Shown here: positions 55,264-64,000 of the stretch, piece by piece
How positions within the stretch are numbered: the stretch's first letter is position 1
Layout: each line of letters starts with the position of its first letter
Source: Gongronella butleri
Lineage: Eukaryota > Mucoromycota > Mucoromycetes > Mucorales > Cunninghamellaceae
Reading direction: 5' to 3'
Length of the DNA: 64,000 nucleotides
Assembly: GCA_025201375.1 (NCBI GenBank)
Contig: JAIWZP010000004.1
Span: 682,001-746,000 of the forward strand
Program-made: the position numbers and the translations under genes
Notes under the pieces: model-generated
What the model was told of the DNA's origin: nothing
Databases searched by the model: none
What the model saw: the letters and a program-made list of their open reading frames with translations, nothing else

Positions 55264-56124
55264 GAACCTAAAGAAGAGGCCATTGAGCAGGCTCAGGAAG
55301 AGACAAAGGAGGAGCCCCTTGAAACGCCAAAGGAAGAGATTCAAAAGCAGACCAAGGAAGAAGAGGCCATCGAGCAAGCTGTGAGCAGCAGCAGCAGCAA
55401 CGACCGGGCCGTGGATCAATTGGCGCAAGGCGTGCAAGATGCGGTGATTGAGACAGAACCTCCCATTGGACGATGAAGAAGATGACGGCGAATGGATCAC
55501 GCCCGAGAATCTCGATGAATTCCGTGCAGCTGCTCTCGGTGTCACGCCCGCGGATTACCAGCGCCTGAACACGATGAACGTGGCGTGTATGACAAACGAT
55601 TTCGCTATGCAGAACGTGCTGCTACAGATGAACATGAATTTGGTGTCGACTGGCGGCCATCGGATCACCAAGATCAAGAATTGGGTGCTGCGGTGCCACG
55701 GCTGTTTCTCGGTGACGAGCGATATGGAACGCAAATTCTGCCCGAAATGCGGCGGCGCGACTTTGACGCGTGTTTCGTGCTCGACAAACAGTAATGGTAC
55801 CGTCCGCTACCATTTGAAGCACGGCCATTCGTACAATCTGCGCGGCACCGTGTTCAGTATGCCCAATCCAAAGGGCGGACGCGTCCACAACAACATTGTG
55901 CTGCGCGAGGACCAGCGCGAGTATGTCAAAGCAAAGGAAACACAGTCCAAGAAGAAACTCGTCGACATTTCTATCCAGACTTTATTCCCATCTACGGCAG
56001 CAAAACAGGCGAACGCGATCTCAACAACAACATGTTTGGCACAGACGTCATCGGCTCCGGCAGACGCAACCCCAATCAATCGCGCAAGCGCACAGGAAAG
56101 AAGCAACAGCCCTCCATCTTTTAA

Positions 56125-57104
56125 TTTTTTTGTTATTTTTTTATTTGTAGCATATCACGCATCCATTCCTTCTTTAAACACAAAAATAAAGCCATTGATT
56201 CCAACAAATGCGGTCGTACCTGCGCTATTTTCATGAGACATGATGAGAAAAATTAAAATAAAGGAAGAATGATGGTTGTGCGCCATCCATTCCTGCCTGG
56301 ATCACTTGGCCAGTAATCAAACTTCTTTGGGTGTGCGATCGGTCAGCAAGTTTGATGGCACTTTAGATGGAGGCTTGCTGAAAAACAGCGCGCAAAGCGC
56401 CTTTTTTTTTTTTGCATTTTTAGTCGTTTGACCAGGTGTGGTCCAAGTGCAACTCTGATGTATTGCATCATTGAGAGCTGGATAGTCATTTTGGATGGTG
56501 GAAAAGCTCAAAAAGGATTTGAGGTTAAGACTCGTATAGTACAAAATCGACAATTGAAGGTCGTGTCGCGTTTTTTTTTTTTTTTTTTTATAAAAAGATG
56601 CCAGTTTGGCTCTTTCTTTCGCAGCATCTCATTATCCCTATTCTTTTTAAACACGAGAGGAACGCCAAACAGCTACCCGGGCCGCGTTATTTTAAGCCCA
56701 AAGCGCCAGGAGATCCCAGGAAGACGTAAAATCAGCACTTTCTCCTTTTTTTTTTAATCACCATGCTTGCCTCCAATTCCTTTTTAAACACAAAGGGTAC
56801 ACTGTTGCTGTCAGCATGAATCCCATGCCGCCTGTCTTTAGCAGTTACGAGGCAGATCAGAGGCAAATGAGTGGCAAAAACAAAGAAATTAAGCAAATCA
56901 TGAATTGATTTCTCGAATTGTCGAGCGAGTTGTTGTTGTGGGGTGATTTATTTTTCTCAGTCTAGATATTTGACAAGATGCAAGGAAGCATCCCGTGCGT
57001 GGAGCGAGAGAGAGGGAACATTGGGATGCTGGGGTGAGAGAGGGAGTCGATTGGGTGTCATGGAAAGCGGTCCATTTGGTTGTCAATGGGGGAAAGGACT
57101 CTTT
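56125..57104. other. Intergenic region between the NOB1 copy and the COX subunit fragment
   Basis: AATAAA words at about 56185 and 56257 probably end the NOB1 transcript. A minus-strand AATAAA near 56948 fits the COX fragment. A T-run lies at 56571-56588. No gene is seen between. Confidence 0.5.
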
Positions 57105-57220
57105 TTACTGCTTGCTCGCCTCCAACTTGGCGTAGTAGGCATCGCGGCGCTGGACGTTGGGGATGTGGTAGAGGTTCCACCAGATAGCGCCACCGACGGC
57201 ACCGAGACCGAGGGAAATGG
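57105..57220 (-). CDS. Cytochrome c oxidase small subunit (Cox9/subunit VIIa-like), 3' part only
   Basis: On the minus strand a short frame reads 'LGLGAVGGAIWWNLYHIPNV' then 'QRRDAYYAKLEASKQ' and stops at 57105. A membrane helix with a glycine pattern followed by a Trp-rich, basic, Tyr-containing tail is typical of the small inner-membrane COX subunit Cox9/VIIa. The N-terminus is missing: no acceptor AG lies just upstream. The flanking bases (8 T, then a GC-rich middle, then 8 A on the coding strand) look like the inside of an intron, and beyond a run of 8 C (coding strand) the 3' UTR of ATP2 begins. Either the first exon is lost or a base error hides it. AATAAA near 56948 marks the 3' end. 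Confidence 0.6.
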
Positions 57221-57431
57221 TAAAAAAAATTGAACGCGACACGCTGATTTTTCGTGTTTTTTTTGGGGGGGGCAATTTCACTTGATTTCATACAAACAAT
57301 TTCAATTTTTATTGAAAGACACAAAGGCAAATAAGGCCTGTTGGTACAAGGAGGTAAAAGGGTGGGGTGGGGGAGGAGGAGATGAGGGATAGGAGAAAAG
57401 GGGCGTAAAAACAATGCAAAATTTAAGAAAT

Positions 57432-59402
<1,971 letters not shown>

Positions 59403-59941
59403 AGTCGAAAATGGAGACAAGGGGTGATAAAAAAAAAAAAAGAGAGGGAAAAGAAAAAGAAAAAAACAACAGATGCCTTGTTTATTTGGCAAGGAGCTGG
59501 GCTCAAAAATTTTTTTTGGGCTGGCCCCCCCGCCCTGCCAGCAAACAGCTCGGGTTGCCAGGGTCCAATGGCTCGGGCATTCATCACACTTTTTTTTTTG
59601 CCCTGTTTGCCCATCGCACGCTTTCCATGACCCAATGATGCACGTCACGCCACTCATAGAGAACAGGGGCAATCTAAAGAGCTCATAGAGACAAAAGGCA
59701 AGAAAAAAGGGCCCGCAAATGGGCACGATGACATGCATGAGATGCAAAATGGCAAAGACGCGGTCCGGGCGTGACGTGTTTGCAGCGAATTGAGCGGCGG
59801 CGCCAACCACCCAATTTCTGTCCGGACAAGGGCTTTCTGGCTTGGGCGGGGGTGGGCAAGCACTTGCCAAAAGAAGGGACATCCCTCAATTGTGTTTTTT
59901 TTTTCTTCCCTCCTCTTTTTCTTTCTTCATTCCTCTCCAAT
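59403..59941. promoter_or_regulatory. Shared divergent promoter region of ATP2 and ATP16
   Basis: 539 bases separate the two ATGs of genes for subunits of the same F1 complex. Each gene has a pyrimidine-rich leader in its own sense (59425-59470 for ATP2; 59893-59940 for ATP16). CCAAT/ATTGG words occur inside (for example 59567, 59634). Coordinated expression is likely but inferred. Confidence 0.65.
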
Positions 59942-60774
59942 ATGAACGCTCTTGCCCGATCCGCTCGTGTTGCCTCCAGCTCCGTCCGTTTGGGTAAGCA
60001 CGCCACCTAGAAAACCCTGCGTTTGCAAAAAAAAAAAAAAAAGAAACACACCACTCACGCCAAATTTCTGTTTTTAGCCCGTTTCTACGCCTCGGAAGCC
60101 GGTGCCGCCACTGACAAGCTTCGCTTGACCTTTGTCTTGCCCCACAAGGTACATACAGATGCTCTGCGCACACGCCTGGCCGAGAAAACAAGAGTCAAAA
60201 TCCTAAAAATACTCATTTTTTGACTTTTTCGATTTAGACCTTGTACACCGGCAAGGACGTCAACCAGGTCAACTTGGCCGCTACCTCCGGTGACATGGGT
60301 ATCCTCGCCAACCACGTCCCCACCATTGAGCAGCTCAACCCCGGTATCGTTGAGGTCATCGAGTCCGCCGAGGTCACCAAGAAGTTCTTTGGTAAGCGCG
60401 TGCACGAAAAGAAAAGAAAAAAAGCGACCAATTCGCTTCATCAGCCAAGCGACCACAGCTGGACGATCCGCATATTCGGCCCAGCCGTCGCAACATCCCC
60501 ACTCAATTGGACCTGAACGCTGATTTTTTTGCTTTTTTTTTTCTTTTCTTGCAATCTAGTCTCTGGTGGTTTCGCCATTGTCAACCCTGACTCGACCCTG
60601 AACATCAACGCCGTCGAGGCTGCTTCTCTCGATGAGATTTCGCCCGAGCGCGTTCAGGCTGCCCTCGCCCAGGCCCAGCAGGTCGCCAATGGCAACGGTT
60701 CCGAGGTTGAGAAGGCCCAGGCCAAGATCGAGGTCGATGTCTACGAGGCCATCCAGAGCGCCTTGAGCAAGTAG
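59942..60774 (+). CDS. ATP16: Mitochondrial ATP synthase subunit delta
   Basis: Exons 59942-59993, 60078-60148, 60238-60391 and 60560-60774; 163 residues. The presequence 'MNALARSARVASSSVRLGAR' is followed by 'FYASEA'. The core begins 'KLRLTFVLPHKTLYTGKDV', with 'VNLAATSGDMGILANHVP', 'LNPGIVEVI' and 'SGGFAIVNPDSTLNINAVEA', the beta-sandwich of delta/bacterial epsilon subunits. The two C-terminal helices follow ('LAQAQQVAN', 'KIEVDVYEAIQSALSK'). The subunit sits in the central stalk and couples rotation to catalysis. Confidence 0.96.
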
Positions 60775-61085
60775 ATTCACAACCCCTCCAACTCCTCTGT
60801 ACACCATCTCTCTATTGTCTCTTTCCCATCCCCATCCTCTCGTCTCCATCATTAAAAATCTGTTTGGAATTGTAAAACGGCGTGTCTATCTTATCCACCT
60901 TGCAGCCAAAAGTGAGGATTAGGGAGGAATCGTAGATCGTGCAGTAAAAAAAAAAAAAAAAAAGATGTAAAGTTGCGTTTTAAAAAGACGGCGGGCGAGA
61001 AAATGAAAAAAAAAGTGTACTGTACAAAGTGCATTGTTCATCAAGAGTTCAGCACGATTTCATGCACATGAGATCAGCGCCCATC

Positions 61086-61114
61086 ATATCATACAGTATG
61101 GAGTATGATATGAT
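61086..61114. repeat. Perfect 10-bp inverted repeat
   Basis: CATATCATAC, then an 8-base spacer, then GTATGATATG. Located in the gene-free region after ATP16; could form a hairpin. Confidence 0.75.
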
Positions 61115-61229
61115 ACGTACTGCCTACTGTAGTGCCGATGCAAGACGCACAGCACGCACAGCGGCTAGTTGACCTGATGAGCCTTTAAATCTCGAGTTTT
61201 GAGCAGATGCGACGCGACCGTGTCGATTT

Positions 61230-61700
61230 TCACAAATTCAGCCCTGCCTCGACATTTTTCGTGGATCGCGGTGAAACTGACACCGTTCGAAAGAGATACA
61301 CTCGGGCGACATTTTCAGATTGTTTACTGTACTTGGACGATGGACGTCCTTTGTATGCTTGCAAAGTCCGGGAAAACATGGGTAAATTTTCAAAATCAAA
61401 TTTCTCGACAATGGATATGATAGAACGAACAATGGTGCTTTTAACATGTCGAAAGCAGCTGTTGAATCTCTGTCAGCCAGATGAACAGGCTCACCATGAT
61501 CCGATACAATAAAAACTAACAGAGAAAACAGCTTTTTTACTACAATTTCTGCAGTTGCTAGTCGCTCGACAACGGCCTACTGTATGATATCATAATCGAC
61601 CCTCGATTTTTATTCCACTGACAAATAGGGGGCAAGGCATCTAATGAAATGTCTCGCAGGTCGCTAGCTCAGGTTTGACCATTTTTTTGCATCGGTCATT
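61230..61700 (+). repeat. Diverged segmental repeat, copy 1
   Basis: Collinear with 62345-62920: shared 'TTTTTC..TGATCGC.(A/G)TGAAA', 'GTTCGAA', 'GG.CG.CATTTC', 'GTGCTTTTAACATGTC.AAAGCA', 'TGAATCT', 'TTTTTATTC', 'GCA.CTAATG' and 'TTTTTGCATCGGT.ATTTC'. Distance between copies is about 1.1-1.2 kb. Confidence 0.7.
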
Positions 61701-62344
61701 TCTGTAGTATGCAGTATGCAACCGGAAATGCCGACTGATGGTCCCCTTGCAAAATCGCTTGAAAATCCCAATTTATAAAAAGCAACATTGCTCGCCTTCA
61801 AGCGCCCGTCCAGCCATGAAAATTATTGTCATTTATGCTTTTCGGCTACTTGCTTCTCGAAAACAAAGTAAAAACCGGGGGTCAATCGGGCCGTTGACGA
61901 GAAAATTGATACTGTATGATATGATTTTCCGATAAAAATGGGGGGGTGACGAAGTGGGGCAATCCCCCTAATAGTTCGCCACCCCCTGTGGTGGTGGAGA
62001 GCTATGATTTCCGTGGCCCCACTCATCCAATCGACCTAATACTATCAAGAGTTTATTAAAAGTCTAATTGAAAATGCCACAAACATGGAATTCTGACCGT
62101 CCTCCTTATTTTTAAAGTCATTACGTAAAAACCAGAAGCCAGCCAGCCGAGCTGTCGACAATTTTGAAAATTTAGCAATTTTTCAACGATTTTCACAAAA
62201 ATAAATCACAAACCATGGCTGTTGCGTCTCCCCTCCAATCCTTTTAGTGGTAGCATGTTTTTGCGTGCCTTTTTTTAACAAGCCGTTAAAATCATGAGAT
62301 GACTGGGTCGTTGTGCAGATGAATCCAAGATATCGACATTTGCA

Positions 62345-62920
62345 CAATTTGGCACTGTCTTGGTCAAATTTTTCTTTGATCGCAATGAAAAAACGTGCCT
62401 TGTTCGAATTACACGGGCTCGGACGTCATTTCTGGATTCTTATCATAGTTCGCCCGATGCGTGACCATTGTACTTCACAGACGAACGCACAAATGACGTC
62501 TACTGTATGTCCACTTGCCTTTGGTCTATTTTGCCATCGTTCCCATTTAAACGCAATGAACGCGCGTTTCGGGGCCATTTTACTGTACGACGTACGCTCG
62601 TGAAAGCCGTTCAAACATTTCAAAAATTTTCAACCTCAATGCTCTCGGCAACGAGTTCGACAGCACGTGGCGCTTTTAACGTGTCAAAAGCACCTGATGA
62701 ATCTATATCGTATGAGACCAGTTTCACCGATGGAGGACTAAAACTCGCAGAGAAAATCCACTTTTCCATTAAAATCTTCGATCGCGAATTGCTCGAGCAC
62801 AACGGTCTAATAAACCTGTGATTTTTATTCAGTTTTACTAACAAAAGGGGTGCAAAGCACCTAATGGGATGACTTGCGACGCGCTAACTTGGGTTTTAAC
62901 TTTTTGCATCGGTTATTTCA
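62345..62920 (+). repeat. Diverged segmental repeat, copy 2
   Basis: The partner of 61230-61700 in the same orientation and order of blocks. Internal length differences show several indels. Confidence 0.7.
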
Positions 62921-63595
62921 CCAGCCTGCTGCAGCCCACTCAGCGCACAAAAATGTGTACAGTAAAATAAAAAATAAAAATACTACAGTACAAAAATATT
63001 TCCATGCAATTTACACACCTTAATTTGGAAGGCCAAACCTTAAATTTATGCAAAAAAAATCTTGACCAAAGTAGGCAATTTTCTCAGTCGTTCGCCGTTC
63101 ATGGGTCAATCTTTGGGCTCTTTTCTAAGGTGGGGCGACCCGCCATGATGTCCGCCAATAGCAAATTGTCGAAGTTACCTGTTTTGGATGCATTGATCAC
63201 TCGGAGTTCGAAATTTCCCAAATTTGGCATTTTCTGAGATTGAAATGTGTGACCCCTGAGTGACCCCGAGTGACCCCTGAATTTTTCAAAAGTGGTCGTA
63301 GCGCTTTCGGGGTTTAAGCTTTTTTGTTGCAAATTTTGCGCTTAATTCGATGCAGCTGCTTTTGAGCGGAGTCGACCATGCAGATGGCGAGATGAATGCA
63401 AAATAGTACAAATAGGAGGGTTTTGGCATTTCCGAGTGCAAAAAAAATCGGGCGGGTTCGTGCGTTGTTTGATGATGAATGAACAACAACACTGCTGCTG
63501 GCGGCTACCGTTATACGGTACTGTAATACTGTATGTTGCTCTGTATGATAGTTTGCGACCCGCCAGACGCATATACAGTACTTTACAGTAATACG

Positions 63596-63622
63596 GTAAC
63601 AGTACAGTACAGTACAGTATTT
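63596..63622 (+). repeat. Short (ACAGT)n array
   Basis: Four to five ACAGT units in a row (…ACAGTACAGTACAGTACAGT…) within a region dense in the same word on both strands. Confidence 0.8.
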
Positions 63623-64000
63623 CGTTCGTTGTTGGCGGGCGAGCAGGCTGTACTGTAAAATAATTCTGAAGGCACAGCAGGCTGGTGGTGGTGCTGTAGT
63701 ACATCCCAGTCATCATGCTCTCGACGCGCCAGGCCTACCATCCATGCATTTTCTCGCGCAAAAATGCCGTCAATGCCACTCTATCTGCACAAAACGATGC
63801 ACAAGAAGCAAGGAACGAACACCAAGCAACGACGACAACAACGCGCGCGTCCCAGGGTGCTTCGTGGTCCTTTGCGGCGTCGTGTTGGGACACACACTTT
63901 TATCAACTTTCGTCGCGCGCAAATACGCTGAATGACATACAGTACTGTAGAAAAAAATAAAAACCGGAGGTCTCCAGCGGCTCCCATTTTTCTGCAGTGC

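Larger units (their letters stand above)
54081..56124 (+). pseudogene. NOB1: NOB1 (20S pre-rRNA endonuclease) copy, 5'-truncated and rearranged
   Basis: Recognisable pieces, in order. End of an exon with 'SSEEAVKA' (to 54114). Exon 54200-54330 with the second half of the PIN nuclease domain ('FAKQTGDYASLSMPDIKVIALTYS'-type; 'HIRTEPVK'). An exon-like block at 54402-54597 that is frameshifted by one extra A. A minisatellite. A second, in-frame copy of that block from 55069, continuing into an acidic linker. Then the C-terminal half with the zinc ribbon ('LRCHGCF', 'CPKCGG') and 'LKHGHSYNLRGT'. The first ~70 residues of the PIN domain, with the first catalytic Asp, are missing. The frame shifts near 55465 and again near 55960 before a natural end at 56124. 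NOB1 is essential for 18S rRNA maturation, so another copy must exist, or this locus is mis-assembled. Confidence 0.75.
60775..64000. other. Gene-free, repeat-rich region to the window end
   Basis: After the ATP16 3' UTR (AATAAA-like words near 60852) no credible gene is seen; frames up to ~124 codons have no family features. The region holds an A-run (60944-60963), a diverged duplication (61230-61700 with 62345-62920), many copies of TACTGTA/TACAGTA, and a short (TACAG)n array near 63600. The long intron-type A/T runs typical of the genic part are rare here. It may be a repeat island or the approach to a chromosome end. Confidence 0.55.

Noticed and set aside
60775..64000. Decayed virus or retroelement
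   Set aside because: No reverse transcriptase, integrase, capsid or long terminal repeat sequence could be recognised; only short repeats are visible.

Overview
The window is nuclear DNA of a filamentous fungus, most likely an early-diverging lineage (Mucoromycota, possibly Mucorales). The reasons are intron-dense genes with short GT-AG introns, T/C-rich leaders before start codons, fungal families (Dal5-type permeases, Uds1, Trl1 ligase, Zn2Cys6 regulator, Kre9/Knh1-like wall protein), and very long A and T runs inside introns. The lineage is an inference; no rRNA or organelle marker is present. Gene models below come from reading splice sites by eye. Each joined model has a length divisible by three unless stated.

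Layout. 1-2603: 3' part of a DIP2/Cps1-like AMP-binding protein. 3630-5886: monocarboxylate-type MFS carrier with an odd splice junction. 5887-7964: gene-free, with a dispersed repeat. 7965-10768: Uds1-domain coiled-coil protein. 10973-12106: array of five helix-turn-helix units broken by two frame changes. 14291-16868: hexose transporter with 12 exons. 17989-21330: Hrd3/SEL1L-like ER protein. 21692-22911 (-): prohibitin 2. 23274-25013 (-): F-box/LRR-like protein. 25014-27006: gene-free, with a 168-bp tandem repeat. 27007-27642 (-): GPI-anchored Kre9/Knh1-like protein. 28510-29372: NudC. 29501-33511 (-): secreted kelch domain, membrane helix and cytoplasmic protein kinase in one reading frame. 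34228-34803 (-): AT-hook protein. 35198-35689: mitochondrial ribosomal protein mL59. 36210-46220: three Dal5-family permease paralogues, with a FANCE-like gene convergent to the second. 48979-50505: regulator with two Zn2Cys6 clusters. 52591-53875: tRNA ligase domain protein. 54081-56124: damaged NOB1 copy with a duplicated exon and a GCTAGC minisatellite. 57105-57220 (-): 3' part of a cytochrome oxidase small subunit. 57432-59402 (-) and 59942-60774 (+): ATP2 and ATP16 from a shared promoter region. 60775-64000: gene-free repeat-rich DNA.

Functional themes. Respiration genes sit together at 57-61 kb (COX subunit, ATP synthase beta and delta). Transport is prominent, with five MFS carriers of three families. 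Protein quality control and RNA processing are represented by HRD3-like, PHB2, NOB1 and the tRNA ligase. The most unusual items are the kelch-membrane-kinase protein, the frame-disrupted HTH array, the 2-nt micro-exon (or other non-standard splice) in the first MFS gene, the rearranged NOB1 copy, and GC-AG introns in two of the permease paralogues. No tRNA, rRNA, CRISPR array, intact transposase gene or virus was seen.
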